Origin: Nocardioides antri
GTDB lineage: Bacteria; Actinomycetota; Actinomycetes; Propionibacteriales; Nocardioidaceae
Direction of reading: 5' to 3'
Assembly (NCBI RefSeq): GCF_008373765.1
Contig: NZ_VUJW01000009.1
Span: forward strand, 1 to 64,000
DNA length: 64,000 nt
Numbering within the stretch: position 1 is the stretch's first letter; each line of letters begins with the position of its first letter. The translations under genes and the position numbers were made by a program. The notes below the pieces were generated by a model that was not told the origin of the DNA, ran no database searches, and was given only the letters and a program-made list of their open reading frames with translations. This document shows positions 1 to 9,035 of this stretch, in pieces.

Positions 1-5
1 GCGTC

Positions 6-1349
6 ATGGATCTCGGGACCGCCTCTCTCCTCCACCCGGCCGACGGGTCGAGGTCGGAGGAGCTGCTGGCCTGGATCCGCGCCCACCGCACCGTTATCGC
101 GGAGCGGGAGATCGCCACGCTTCGCGCGATCGCCGAATGGGCCGGCGAGCACGTCGTGGATGAGGAGTCCGGTGACGCCGCGACGTTGACCGAGCGTGGC
201 CTGGACACCGGCCTCCCGGTCGCCGGCCCCGGCGAGCCGCTGGTCTCGGACTTCGCGGTCATGGAGCTCGCCGCGCTCCTCGGCCGGTCCTTGGACTCGG
301 GGCGCTCCTACGTCGGGCAGGTCGTCGAGCTCGCCTACCGGCTGCCGAAGACCTGGGCACGGGTGCTGGAGGGTCGGGTGCCGGTGTGGAAGGCGCTGCG
401 GGTCGCCGACACCACCCGCACCCTCCCCGAAGACGCCGCCGGATTCGTGGACCGCCACCTCGCCCCGTTCGCCCACGGGATCACCTGGGCCCAGGTCGAC
501 CGGCTCGTCGAGGAAGCCCTGGCCAGGTTCGACCCGGAAACCGCTGAGGAGAAGCGCCGGGAGGCGCAGGACCACCGGCACTTCGACATCGACCTCGCCC
601 AGGTCGGCTACGACGGCGTCGCCCACGTCTCCGGGCTGCTCGACGCAGCCGACGCCCTCGACCTGGAACACGCCATCGCCCGCCGGGCCAAGGTCCTCGG
701 CCAGCTCGGCTGCCAGGAGACCCTCGACGTCCGAAGGTCGATCGCGGCCGGTGAGCTCGCCCGCCACGACCTCGCGTTGGACCTCCAGATCGCCGACCCC
801 GACACCGGGGAGACCACCCGCACCGTCCCCGGTCGCAAGGTCGAGCTCGTCCTCCACCTCTCAGCGACCGAGGTCTCGACAAGCTCGACCAACAACGTCG
901 CCCGGTTCGCAAACACCCGCACCCCAATCTCCGCCGAGCAGATCAAGCGATGGATCAGTGCGCCCGGCACGAACGTCGTCGTCCGCCCGGTCCTCGACCT
1001 GGCCGGCCACCAGCCCGTCGACTCCTACGAGATCCCCGACCGGATCCGACGCCAGGTCACCCTGCGCGACCACCACTGCGTCTTCCCCCACTGCACGATC
1101 TCGACAAGCCCGACCAACCGGACCTCACGCTGCGACCTCGACCACATCCGAGCCCACGCCGACGGCGGCGCGACCTGCCCCTGCAACCTCGCCCCACTGT
1201 GCCGCGGCCACCACCGCCTCAAGACCGCCGGCCGAATGACCTACCGGATGCTCACCCCGGGCACCTACCTGTGGACCGGACCCACCGGACAATGGCTCGT
1301 CGACCCCACCGGCACCCACGACCTCAGCTCGGCTCCGCCCGACCAGTAG
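6..1349 (+). CDS. DUF222 / HNH endonuclease domain protein
   Basis: A 447-residue protein with an N-terminal helical DUF222 region (about 20-300) and a C-terminal HNH nuclease-like domain. The HNH part shows CVFPHC, then RCDLDHI, then CNLAPLCRGHH, the usual zinc knuckle and beta-beta-alpha metal arrangement. These proteins occur in many divergent copies in Nocardioides-like genomes; no substrate is established and mobile or 13E12-type repeat origin is often proposed. Two short repeat-derived peptides interrupt the usual pattern: VSTSSTN at about residue 290 and ISTSPTN between CVFPHC and RCDLDH. The ATG is only 5 bases from the window edge, so the real start may lie upstream. It converges on the mce operon. 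Confidence 0.85.
   Translation: MDLGTASLLHPADGSRSEELLAWIRAHRTVIAEREIATLRAIAEWAGEHVVDEESGDAATLTERGLDTGLPVAGPGEPLVSDFAVMELAALLGRSLDSGRSYVGQVVELAYRLPKTWARVLEGRVPVWKALRVADTTRTLPEDAAGFVDRHLAPFAHGITWAQVDRLVEEALARFDPETAEEKRREAQDHRHFDIDLAQVGYDGVAHVSGLLDAADALDLEHAIARRAKVLGQLGCQETLDVRRSIAAGELARHDLALDLQIADPDTGETTRTVPGRKVELVLHLSATEVSTSSTNNVARFANTRTPISAEQIKRWISAPGTNVVVRPVLDLAGHQPVDSYEIPDRIRRQVTLRDHHCVFPHCTISTSPTNRTSRCDLDHIRAHADGGATCPCNLAPLCRGHHRLKTAGRMTYRMLTPGTYLWTGPTGQWLVDPTGTHDLSSAPPDQ
872..893 (+). repeat. Short dispersed repeat inside the DUF222 gene, copy 1
   Basis: GGTCTCGACAAGCTCGACC followed by AAC. It is read in frame as VSTSSTN, inside a stretch where DUF222 relatives usually run directly from a VHLS-like strand to VARxxNTRTP. 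Similar sequence recurs at 1098-1119 and, on the other strand, at 62675-62695. No reading frame of the repeat contains a stop codon. Confidence 0.6.
1098..1119 (+). repeat. Short dispersed repeat inside the HNH domain, copy 2
   Basis: ATCTCGACAAGCCCGACCAA, read in frame as ISTSPTN. It lies between the CVFPHC zinc knuckle and the RCDLDHI catalytic strand, where relatives usually have only a few residues. It differs from copy 1 by a few bases and uses the same reading frame. Confidence 0.6.
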
Positions 1350-1364
1350 CCACCACGCCCCACA

Positions 1365-1489
1365 CCCCGCCGAGAGGCGGGGCTGTCGGCATGCCCCGAG
1401 ACCCATCCCTCATCCGAGGAGCCGGAGCCGCGTGGGTCTCGCGCGGTGGCTGCAGTCGGTGCCGCCCCACCCACCGCGCGGCACCCACG
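1365..1489. terminator. Convergent terminator region between the DUF222 gene and the mce operon
   Basis: The 173-bp convergent gap holds two hairpins. The first is a 7-bp GC stem with a GAGA tetraloop at 1365-1382. The second is a long stem, CGCGCGGTGG at 1440-1449 with CCACCGCGCG at 1471-1480, extended by GTGGGT at 1432-1437 pairing with ACCCAC at 1483-1488. Neither has a T-run. The position between two converging gene ends supports bidirectional termination. Confidence 0.55.
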
Positions 1490-1522
1490 AAAGGCGCAGC
1501 CAAGCACAGCCGCCCGCAGCGC

Positions 1523-2035
1523 TCAGAGCAGCTCGATCGACGACACCCGCCACCCGTCATCGGTCCGGACCGCCTCGACCCGGATCTGTGCCGGCGCCCG
1601 GTTGACCGAGCCGTCGGTGGTGCGGACCGTTTCCTGGTCGAGGAACACCAGGAGCTCGGCCGACGAGCCCGTGAGTCGTTGCACCCCGACCCGGGACACC
1701 GTCGATCGGTGGATCAGCTTCTGGCGTGGACCGACGGCGGCGAGGACGTCGTAGATCTGCTGATACTGCTCGGAGGCCGCACCCGTCAGGAACGACGCAG
1801 CGGGCTTCTCGGCGCGATGCGGGTGGCGGTAGTCATAGACGAGGATCCGCCCGAGCCCGTCCTCGACGGCCGTGACGACCTCGGCCGTCGCGTCCGCGTC
1901 GACGACGGCGACGTTGAGGCGGTCGGACGGCGAGGGTACCGACGAGGGCGGGGCGACCAGGACGGTCGCGATCGCGGCGACAGCGGCGCCGACCAGCACG
2001 GCCGTGGCGGTACGCAGCCCCTGCAGGGTGCTCAT
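1523..2035 (-). CDS. Mce-associated membrane protein (second, operon end)
   Basis: 170 residues: one N-terminal membrane anchor (about 8-30) and a soluble domain ending in a WRVSSIEL strand, like the small Mce-associated proteins (Mam/Mas) that close mce operons and are thought to stabilise the transporter. The ATG at 2035 overlaps the preceding stop as ATGA, which decides the start. The fold appears related to the preceding gene: both have an anchor, then a helical stretch, then a strand-rich tail resembling SnoaL/NTF2 proteins. No catalytic motif is visible. The function is inferred from position and architecture. Confidence 0.75.
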   Translation of the reverse strand: MSTLQGLRTATAVLVGAAVAAIATVLVAPPSSVPSPSDRLNVAVVDADATAEVVTAVEDGLGRILVYDYRHPHRAEKPAASFLTGAASEQYQQIYDVLAAVGPRQKLIHRSTVSRVGVQRLTGSSAELLVFLDQETVRTTDGSVNRAPAQIRVEAVRTDDGWRVSSIELL

Positions 2036-2634
2036 CGCTCCAGCTCCATCGGCGTCAGCGCCGTCACCAGCCACCGCTCGTCGACACGTTGCAGCTCGAC
2101 GACGTATCGATGCCGATCGATCGCGTCTGCACCGGACCGCGGCGTCACGGTGACCTCGGTGAACGCGAGGACCTCGGCGCTGCCTGCGGAGACGTCGAGC
2201 TCGACGACGGCCGCCTCGACCACCCGCGCGGTGGACACCGCCCCGGCCTTGGCGAGCGCCACGACCTCCTTCTCGCCGATGCCCTCGATCTGGTCGCCCA
2301 GCCCGCCCGTGGTCACCGACTCCCACGCGTCGATCCCGCCCGGGACGTCGCGGTGGTCGAGGGTGTTGAGTGTCTCCACCGCCGCACTGGCTGCGATCAG
2401 CACCTGGTCCCGGGTCTCCGCGGCGTGCGCCGTGTCCGTCGGTACGGCGTCGGGGCGGGCGCCCTGCCAGAGCAGGACGGCTCCCGCAGCGAGGGCCAGA
2501 ACAGCCGCAGCGTACGCCCGGTGGCGCCACCGCCGGATCGCCGCACCGTCGGCCGTCTCGCTGCCCCGGCGACGGACCGTCACCACCTTCCGGTCCGCCA
2601 GCGCGTCCGCGCGAGCTTCGACCTCTACCGTCAT
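2032..2634 (-). CDS. Mce-associated membrane protein (first)
   Basis: 200 residues. A charged cytoplasmic N-terminus of about 35 residues precedes one membrane span (about 38-58) and an exported domain ending YVVELQRVDERWLVTAL, the NTF2-like pattern of Mce-associated proteins. It starts 4 bp after the mceF stop and overlaps the next gene by ATGA, so it belongs to the mce transcript. The related family in mycobacteria is needed for Mce complex stability. No enzyme motif is seen. Confidence 0.78.
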   Translation of the reverse strand: MTVEVEARADALADRKVVTVRRRGSETADGAAIRRWRHRAYAAAVLALAAGAVLLWQGARPDAVPTDTAHAAETRDQVLIAASAAVETLNTLDHRDVPGGIDAWESVTTGGLGDQIEGIGEKEVVALAKAGAVSTARVVEAAVVELDVSAGSAEVLAFTEVTVTPRSGADAIDRHRYVVELQRVDERWLVTALTPMELER

Positions 2635-2638
2635 GTCC

Positions 2639-3730
2639 TCACCTCTCGTCGTTCGGTGCGCCGCTGGCTCCGCGCACCAACGGGCTCTGGCAGCGCACGT
2701 CGGTGCGCAGCCGGCCATCGGACGTCTCCAGGCCCTCGCGGCGCGCGGTCTCGCCGTAGCCGGTGGTGCACGGGACCGGGTCGGTCACGTTGGCGACGAG
2801 CCCCATCCGGAGGAAGCCGCCCTGGAGGGCGGAGGAGTACGCGTCGATCACGTACGGCGCACGCCCGAGCACGTCCGCGATCTCCGCGCGCCGGCTCGCG
2901 AGCACACCGTTGAGCGTCAGCAGGTCGCCGAACAGGCCGGAGAGCGGAGCGCCGATCTCGGTGATCAGACGGCCGAATTGCCGCGCAGCGCCGGGCGCCC
3001 TACTGATCAGGTCGTCGATGGACCGGTCGGAGGCGGCCAGGGTCTCCGCGATCAGGCGCAGGTCCGCGCTGAACGACCGGATGTGGTCGGAGTTCTCGAC
3101 CTGGGTCCGGAGCACCGCCTCGCCCTTGTGGATCAGCGACGACGTCGCCGCGAAGCCGTCGCTGGCGTGCCGCACCAGTCCCGAGGAGGCGTCGAGCAGC
3201 ACCCGCAGGTCGTCACCGGTCCCCTGGGTGGCGTCGTAGAGCTCGGTGACCACGCGCCGCAGGTCGCGGGTCGGGACGGACTCGTTGAACGCCACCAGGT
3301 CGCCCATCAGGTCCTCGAGCGGGATCGGCAGCCGCTCCTCCGTGACGGTCAGCGTGTCCCCGTCCACCAGGGAACGACCACCTGCCTCGGTCGGCCGGAG
3401 GTCGAGGTACTGCTCGCCGATCGCCGACCTGGTCCGGACGAGGACCTCCACGGCGCGGGGGATGTCGATGTCGGAGGTGATCACCACCTCGGCGCGGACC
3501 CCCTCGGGTCCGGCGCGCATCTCCTCGACCCGTCCCACCGGCACGCCGCGGTAGGTCACCTCGGCGTTCTGGAACAGCCCGCCGGCCCGCGGCATCTCGA
3601 CCGTCACGTGGTAACCGGCGAGGCCGACGAGGCGGGGTACGCCGACGTACGTCGCAGCGACGTAGGTGATGCCGAGCGCCGCGATCACGACGAACGCGGT
3701 GATCTGCAACCGGAGCCGGAGCGCGCTCAT
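2639..3730 (-). CDS. MCE family protein, MceF position
   Basis: 363 residues with an N-terminal membrane anchor (about 9-30), an MCE/MlaD domain (about 38-115, with the NAEVTYRGVPVGRV and RTRSAIGEQYLDL signatures) and a long helical region. MCE proteins form hexameric periplasmic tubes that carry lipids to a YrbE permease. This is the sixth and last mce paralogue of the operon, matching the canonical A-to-F order. The start is set by ATGA overlap with the mceE stop. The C-terminal tail has two cysteines around residues 335-355. The substrate cannot be read from sequence. Confidence 0.9.
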   Translation of the reverse strand: MSALRLRLQITAFVVIAALGITYVAATYVGVPRLVGLAGYHVTVEMPRAGGLFQNAEVTYRGVPVGRVEEMRAGPEGVRAEVVITSDIDIPRAVEVLVRTRSAIGEQYLDLRPTEAGGRSLVDGDTLTVTEERLPIPLEDLMGDLVAFNESVPTRDLRRVVTELYDATQGTGDDLRVLLDASSGLVRHASDGFAATSSLIHKGEAVLRTQVENSDHIRSFSADLRLIAETLAASDRSIDDLISRAPGAARQFGRLITEIGAPLSGLFGDLLTLNGVLASRRAEIADVLGRAPYVIDAYSSALQGGFLRMGLVANVTDPVPCTTGYGETARREGLETSDGRLRTDVRCQSPLVRGASGAPNDER

Positions 3731-4845
3731 CCCGACACCTCCGGAGTCGGCTCGGTCGGCTGGTCCTCGGGCGGCGCTTCGAAGAGCAGCGGCACGGGGT
3801 CGGCGTCGGTGCGATACGGCCACCTGTCGTCGGGCTGGGAGAGGAACCCGGTGCTGCTGAGGTGGAGCGTGACGTAGAGGTTCAGGTAGTCGCCGCGCGC
3901 CGCCTCCAAGACGGCATCGGTGAACGGGAAGGTCAGGAGCACCTCGAGCGAGAGCGGCAGGTCCCGGCCGGTCCGTGCCAGCTGGTCCAGGACGGGTGCC
4001 AGCGCGTCGAGATCGGCGGCGATGTCGTCGCCGGCCCGGTCGAGCACGTCGAGGGTCACGACGCTGAGGCGGTCGAGCGCCTCGAGCATCCCGACGAGCT
4101 CGCTGCGCTGGTCGGCGAGCGCCTCGATGCCCGGCGTCAGGTCGGTGAGCACCCGGTCGATCTGCGCGCGGTTGTCGTCGAGTGACGTGCTGAGCGCGTG
4201 CAGGCCGTCGATGGCGTCGGTGATCGACGTACGCCGCCGGTCGAGGCTGCCCACGAGGTCACCCATCTCCTCCAGGAACGCACGGACGCCGTCGGTGCGG
4301 CCACCGCCGACCGCCTGCAGCTCGCGGGAGATGGTCTGGAACTGGGCGATGCCGCCACCGTTGAGCAGGGCCGAGAGGGCTCCGAGCACCTCCTCCGCGC
4401 CGACCGCCTGCGACGTGCGGAGCCGCTCGAGCCGGGCGCCGTCGGCCAGGGCGTCCGCGCTGTCGCCCGGCTCGAGCGCGACGTACTTCTCCCCCAGCAG
4501 GCTCGTCTGCTGGATTCGTGCGCTGGTGTCGGCGGAGAGGCCGAGGTCCCCCCGGATGCGCAGGGTGACCACGGCGCTCCGTCCGTCGGGGGCGAGGTCG
4601 ATCGCGGTGACCTCGCCGACGTCGACGTGGTCGAGCTTGACTCCCGAGTGCGGCACCAGGTCGAGGACGTCGCCGAACTCGGCGGTGATCGTCATCGGCC
4701 GCTGGCCGAGGTCGGCGCCGCCGGGGAGCGGCATCTCGTAGACGCCGCCGGTCACGCCGCAGCCGGTCACCGGCAGTGCGATCGTCGCGCCGGCGACGAC
4801 CGCGGCGAGCGTACGACGAAGGGCGGGTGTGCGCGGGCGGCTCAT
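3727..4845 (-). CDS. MCE family lipoprotein, MceE position
   Basis: 372 residues with a lipoprotein signal peptide whose lipobox LPVTGC puts the acylated cysteine at residue 29. In actinobacterial mce operons the fifth mce gene is normally the lipoprotein (LprK/MceE), which fits here. The MCE domain spans about 50-125, with QTSLLGEKYVAL, followed by helical segments and a proline- and glutamate-rich tail. The ATG overlaps the mceD stop as ATGA, as does the next junction. Expected role: membrane-anchored subunit of the Mce lipid tube. Confidence 0.9.
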   Translation of the reverse strand: MSRPRTPALRRTLAAVVAGATIALPVTGCGVTGGVYEMPLPGGADLGQRPMTITAEFGDVLDLVPHSGVKLDHVDVGEVTAIDLAPDGRSAVVTLRIRGDLGLSADTSARIQQTSLLGEKYVALEPGDSADALADGARLERLRTSQAVGAEEVLGALSALLNGGGIAQFQTISRELQAVGGGRTDGVRAFLEEMGDLVGSLDRRRTSITDAIDGLHALSTSLDDNRAQIDRVLTDLTPGIEALADQRSELVGMLEALDRLSVVTLDVLDRAGDDIAADLDALAPVLDQLARTGRDLPLSLEVLLTFPFTDAVLEAARGDYLNLYVTLHLSSTGFLSQPDDRWPYRTDADPVPLLFEAPPEDQPTEPTPEVSG

Positions 4846-5876
4846 CCGGCGCCCTCCTCTCGCGGCGGTGAGAGCGGCAGCGGCAGGCGTGCGGTGCCGG
4901 GGTCCCAGAGCGTGACGTCGTTGGGGTTGCCCCGCCCGACCAGCAGCCGCCTGCCCGCGTCGTAGGAACGGAGCACGTTCTGGACGGTCACAGGAGCGAC
5001 GGCCAGCATCTGTGCGAGCGACCGTTCGCGCTGCACGAGCAGGTCGACCGTGGCACCCAGCTCGCGGACAGAGGTGTCGATGTGCCCGCGGTTGTCCTCG
5101 ATGAAGCGCTCGACGAGGCCCACCGCGACCGCGAGGTGGCGCAGGCCGTCCTGCATCACGCGCCGGTCCGTGGCCAGCGTCCGGGTGACGCGGGCGAGCT
5201 GCCGGTCGACGTCCGCGACGTGGCCGTCGTTCGCCAGGAGCACCCGCGCGAACCGGTCGAGGTTGTCGACGATGGCGAAGGTGTCGGCACCGGAGTCGGA
5301 CAGAGTCCCGGTCGCCGCCCCGAGGTCGGCGAGCACCTGGCGGATCCGGCGGCCGTTGCCGCCGAGGTTCTCGGAGCCGACGGAGATCAGCTCCGACAGC
5401 GCCCCGTCGCGGTTCGCCCCCTCGGGGCCGAGGAGGGACACGACCTGGTCCAGGCTCTCGTAGAGCTGGTCGACCTCGACCGGCACGGCGGTGCGGGCAG
5501 TGGGGATCGTCGTACCCGCCTCCAACCGCGGGCCGTCGGTCCACGGCTCCGAGAGCTGCACGTAGCGGTCGCTGACCAGGGTCGGCGCGACGATCACGGC
5601 ATGGGTGGAGGCCGCCACTGCCACCTCGGCATCGATCTCGAGCTCGACGCGCACCAGGTCGCCGTCCGGGTGGACGCCGGTGACCTTGCCGACCTTCACC
5701 CCGAGGACCCGGACGTCCGAGCCGGCGTAGAGACCGACCGCGCTCTCGAACTCCGCGGTGACGCGCATCGGCTCCTGGTCCGTGCTGGCGCGGAGCACGA
5801 GCAGCCCGGCGAGGACCGCCACGAGCGCGACGGCTGCGCCGGCGGCCCGGATCCTGGCTCCCGTGAGGCGCGTCAT
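4842..5876 (-). CDS. MCE family protein, MceD position
   Basis: 344 residues: a membrane anchor (about 10-28), an MCE domain (about 35-115, SDVRVLGVKVGKVTGV and SDRYVQL) and a long alpha-helical region up to the tail. It is the fourth mce gene. Both ends overlap neighbours by ATGA, so translation is probably coupled and subunit stoichiometry matched. It should form part of a heterohexameric MCE ring with its five paralogues. Confidence 0.9.
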   Translation of the reverse strand: MTRLTGARIRAAGAAVALVAVLAGLLVLRASTDQEPMRVTAEFESAVGLYAGSDVRVLGVKVGKVTGVHPDGDLVRVELEIDAEVAVAASTHAVIVAPTLVSDRYVQLSEPWTDGPRLEAGTTIPTARTAVPVEVDQLYESLDQVVSLLGPEGANRDGALSELISVGSENLGGNGRRIRQVLADLGAATGTLSDSGADTFAIVDNLDRFARVLLANDGHVADVDRQLARVTRTLATDRRVMQDGLRHLAVAVGLVERFIEDNRGHIDTSVRELGATVDLLVQRERSLAQMLAVAPVTVQNVLRSYDAGRRLLVGRGNPNDVTLWDPGTARLPLPLSPPREEGAG

Positions 5877-6895
5877 CGGCCCCCACCCCCTTCCGGGTGG
5901 CAGTTGCGCTGCCGGTCGGGGTCGAGGTGCGGTCGCTGCACCCCGTCGACCTCGGTGAAGAGGCCGCAGAGGTAACCGTCGACCCACGGGCCGGAGCCCG
6001 TCGCGTCGGTCAGCAGCGTGTAGTACGGCCCGAGGAGCCGCAGCGCCTCGTCGATGTGGTCCTCGTTGCGCTGGAGGATCCGCGAGACGCGGTCGAGCTT
6101 GGCCAGCGCGGGCGCGAGCACCTCCTCGTTGTCGCCGATGACGCCGACGACCTGGCGCGAGAGCTGCCGTGTGCCACGGAGCAGGAGCCTCATCGCGTCG
6201 CGACGCGCGTCCAGCTCGGTGAGCAGCAGGTCACCGTCGACGAGCAGGTCCTCGACCTCCCCGTCGAGGTCGGCCATGGTCCCGGAGACGCTCCGCATGC
6301 TTCTCAGCAGCGTCGCCAGCTCCTCGTCGCGGCTGGAGATCGTCTTCGCCAGCCCCGACAGTCCGTCCAGCATCGCGCGGACGTCCGCCGGGGTGTCCTC
6401 GAAGGAGGCGCTCATCGCGCGGAAGCTGTCGGCGAGCTGCTCGACGTCGATCTCCTCCAGGTTGGTGGCGAGCCCGCTCGTGGCCTCGGCGATGTCGAAC
6501 GGCACCGTCGTGCGCTCCAGCGGGATCGGGTCGTCCGGGTCGAGCTCCTCCTCGCCGTCCGGCTCGAGCGCGACGTACTTCTGCCCGAGCAGCGTCTTGA
6601 TCTTGATGGCCGCGCTGGTCCGGTCGCCCAGCCAGGCGTCCTTCACGGTGAAGGCCACCACGACCTCCGTGCCGTCGAGGCGTACGTCGGTGACCTTGCC
6701 GACCTTGACGCCCGCGACCCGCACCTCGCTCGACGTCGTGAGTCCGGCGGCCTCGGCGAAGTGCGCCGTGTACGTCGTGCCGCGCCCGATCACCGGCAGC
6801 GACTCGGAGTAGAACGTCGCCAGGAACCCGGCGACCAGCAGCACCGTGCCGACCACCGCGATCCACGCGGGGTTCCGCTCGCTGAAGGACCTCAT
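5873..6895 (-). CDS. MCE family protein, MceC position
   Basis: 340 residues with an N-terminal membrane anchor (about 9-28), an MCE domain (about 36-115: SEVRVAGVKVGKVTDVRL, KTLLGQKYVALEP) and a helical needle region. The ATG shares its A with the TGA of mceB (TGATG). The last 40 residues carry two cysteines. The start was chosen from the overlap and from the anchor lying immediately after MRSFSERNP. Confidence 0.9.
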   Translation of the reverse strand: MRSFSERNPAWIAVVGTVLLVAGFLATFYSESLPVIGRGTTYTAHFAEAAGLTTSSEVRVAGVKVGKVTDVRLDGTEVVVAFTVKDAWLGDRTSAAIKIKTLLGQKYVALEPDGEEELDPDDPIPLERTTVPFDIAEATSGLATNLEEIDVEQLADSFRAMSASFEDTPADVRAMLDGLSGLAKTISSRDEELATLLRSMRSVSGTMADLDGEVEDLLVDGDLLLTELDARRDAMRLLLRGTRQLSRQVVGVIGDNEEVLAPALAKLDRVSRILQRNEDHIDEALRLLGPYYTLLTDATGSGPWVDGYLCGLFTEVDGVQRPHLDPDRQRNCHPEGGGGR

Positions 6896-7920
6896 CACCT
6901 GCACCTCTCCGCGCCGGCGTCGGCACCCTTGCCGCCCTCGTAGCCCTCGACGTCGGGGATCGCGCCACCGACGGAGCAGAGGTAGAAGTTGACCCACGAC
7001 CCGTAGCTCGCGGTGCGGCCAACGGCCTCGAGCTTCCGGGGCAGGTTCTCGAAGATGCGGTCGAGGTCGGCCTCGGCCGCCACCAGGTTGCCTGCGAGCC
7101 CGTCCAGGCCGCGGATGGTCCGCCCGATCGGCACCCGGCTCCCGGCCAGGAGGCCACCGAGACCCTCGGTCACGTGCCCCATCGACTCGACGGCGTCGCC
7201 GATGCTGTCGCGGTCGCCGGCCAGCCCGGACACCAGCTGCTGCAGCGACGTGACGAGGCCTCGCAGGTCGTCGCTGCGGCTGTCGACGGTCTCGAGCACG
7301 CGCGAGAGCTGGGTGATGACCTCGCCGATCACCTCGTCGCGGTCGGCGAGGGTCGAGGTGATGCCGGCCGTGTGCCGCAGCAGGCCCGCCATCGTCGTAC
7401 CGTCGCCCTGCAGCACCTGGATCACCTGGAACGACAGCTCGTTGACGTCCTCGGGCGACAGCAGCCGGAACAGCGGCTGGAAGCCGTTGAAGAGCTGGGT
7501 GAGGTCGAGAGCCGGCCGGGTCCGCTCGACCGGGATCGTCGAGCCCGGCTCGAGGTCGCCGGTCGCCGTACCCTGCTCGAGCGCGAGGTAGCGCTGGCCG
7601 ATCAGGTTGCGGAACCGGATCTCGGCCTCGACGTCGGACCTCAGGTCGACCGCGGTGTCGACGGTGAACGTCACCTGCGCGAGCCGGCGGTCCACGATCT
7701 CGACCTCGGTCACCTGACCGACCCGCACGCCGGCGACCCGCACGTCGTCGCCCGCGTTGAGGCTGGGTGCCTCCACGAACACCGCCCGGTACGTCGTGCC
7801 GGGCGCCGCGCTGCCGTTGAGGATGGTGAACGCGAGCACCGCGGTGGCCAGCGTGGTCGTCACGATGAAGACCGCGCTCTTCCAGAGGGGTCCGAGGACG
7901 GAGCTGCTGCCCGCGCTCAT
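6895..7920 (-). CDS. MCE family protein, MceB position
   Basis: 341 residues. Membrane anchor at about 14-36, MCE domain at about 42-118 (DDVRVAGVRVGQVTEVEI, RNLIGQRYLALEQG), then helices with the LFNGFQPLFRLLSPEDVNELS segment common in MceB proteins. The ATG overlaps the mceA stop (ATGA). The C-terminal tail includes FYLCSVGG and a final cysteine. It is a structural subunit of the Mce lipid importer. Confidence 0.9.
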   Translation of the reverse strand: MSAGSSSVLGPLWKSAVFIVTTTLATAVLAFTILNGSAAPGTTYRAVFVEAPSLNAGDDVRVAGVRVGQVTEVEIVDRRLAQVTFTVDTAVDLRSDVEAEIRFRNLIGQRYLALEQGTATGDLEPGSTIPVERTRPALDLTQLFNGFQPLFRLLSPEDVNELSFQVIQVLQGDGTTMAGLLRHTAGITSTLADRDEVIGEVITQLSRVLETVDSRSDDLRGLVTSLQQLVSGLAGDRDSIGDAVESMGHVTEGLGGLLAGSRVPIGRTIRGLDGLAGNLVAAEADLDRIFENLPRKLEAVGRTASYGSWVNFYLCSVGGAIPDVEGYEGGKGADAGAERCR

Positions 7921-9035
7921 CGCGCACCCTCCGGCGTGCTGAGCGGTCCCGCGATCAGCGGCGTCCACGCCGGGAGCGCGGCGTACGCCGGGTCCGTGCT
8001 GCCACCCGTGCTGGGGCACCGCGGTGGCGCTCCCGGCGACAGCGCCGGGCTGTCGCCCGCCCCGTAGGGACTGCGCGCAGGTACGACGAACAGCTCGACG
8101 TGGAGTCCCGGCTCGTCCGTGCCCGCTCCGAGCGCGGCGTCGGTCCGCGGGATCAGATCCGTCAGCGCTCGCCCCAGGCACGGGAAGCTGGGTGCGTAGT
8201 GGGCGAGGACCTCGAGCACCGCACGGCTCTGCTCCGACAGCCCGACGATGGTCCCTACCTCGGGTGCGAGCCAGCCGGTCGTCGTGCCGGCCGCCCCGGT
8301 CACCGTGCCGAAGAGCTCCTCCAGCGCCTCGCGCCGCTCCACCACGGTGCGGCTGACGACGGACAGGTCGTCCATCGCCGCCAGCAGGTCCGGGGCCGCT
8401 TCGGCGTAGGTGTCCGCGACCTCCGCGAGTCGGTCGAGCCCGCGGGTGAGTGCCGGCACCTCGGGGTTCAGGCGCCGGAGGTAGTCGCCCCACTCGACCA
8501 TCGCGTCGCCCAGGGCCGCGCCCTGCCCGCGGAGCGCGGAGGCGAGCTCGCTGAGCGCGGCGTTGAGCTCGGCCGGCTCGACCGCCGTGAGCACGGGGAG
8601 CAGCGAGTCGAAGACGTGCTCGACCGCGAGCGCCTCGTCGGAGGCGTCCTGCCGGAGCACGTCGCCGTCCCTCAGGCCGGTCTCGTCGTCGGCGCCCTCC
8701 TGCACGATGCTGACGTACCGCTCGCCGAAGAGCGTCTCGGGCACCATCCGCACGACCGCGGCGCGCGGGATCGTCCCGGCGCGGTCGGACTCGATGTCGA
8801 GGACCAGGGTCGCGCCGTCGGCGGTCGGCCGGATGTCGTCGACCGTACCGACCGGGACACCGAGGTACTTCACCTCCGATCCCGGACGCAGGGCGTTGCC
8901 GATGTCGCCCGCCTCGACGAGCACGCGGACGTCGTCGGTGAAGACCTTCTGGTAGGCCGCCATCGAGCCGGCCAGGACGAGGAGCCCGATGCCGATGTAG
9001 GCGAAGCCCAGCACGATGTCGACACCGCGCCTCAT
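7917..9035 (-). CDS. MCE family protein, MceA position
   Basis: 372 residues with an anchor at about 6-28 and an MCE domain at about 33-112 (SEVKYLGVPVGTVDDIRP, PETLFGERYVSI). The first mce paralogue after the permease is by convention MceA. Upstream in-frame codons exist, but the ATG at 9035 overlaps the yrbEB stop (ATGA) and sits directly before the anchor, so it is preferred. The tail ends in a proline- and serine-rich low-complexity stretch. Confidence 0.9.
   Translation of the reverse strand: MRRGVDIVLGFAYIGIGLLVLAGSMAAYQKVFTDDVRVLVEAGDIGNALRPGSEVKYLGVPVGTVDDIRPTADGATLVLDIESDRAGTIPRAAVVRMVPETLFGERYVSIVQEGADDETGLRDGDVLRQDASDEALAVEHVFDSLLPVLTAVEPAELNAALSELASALRGQGAALGDAMVEWGDYLRRLNPEVPALTRGLDRLAEVADTYAEAAPDLLAAMDDLSVVSRTVVERREALEELFGTVTGAAGTTTGWLAPEVGTIVGLSEQSRAVLEVLAHYAPSFPCLGRALTDLIPRTDAALGAGTDEPGLHVELFVVPARSPYGAGDSPALSPGAPPRCPSTGGSTDPAYAALPAWTPLIAGPLSTPEGAR

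Noticed and set aside
950-3877. Long plus-strand frame of 975 codons opposite the mce genes
   Set aside because: It is arginine/proline/glutamine-rich, has no recognisable domain and is opposite well-supported mceE, mceF and Mce-associated genes. It is a product of high third-position GC.
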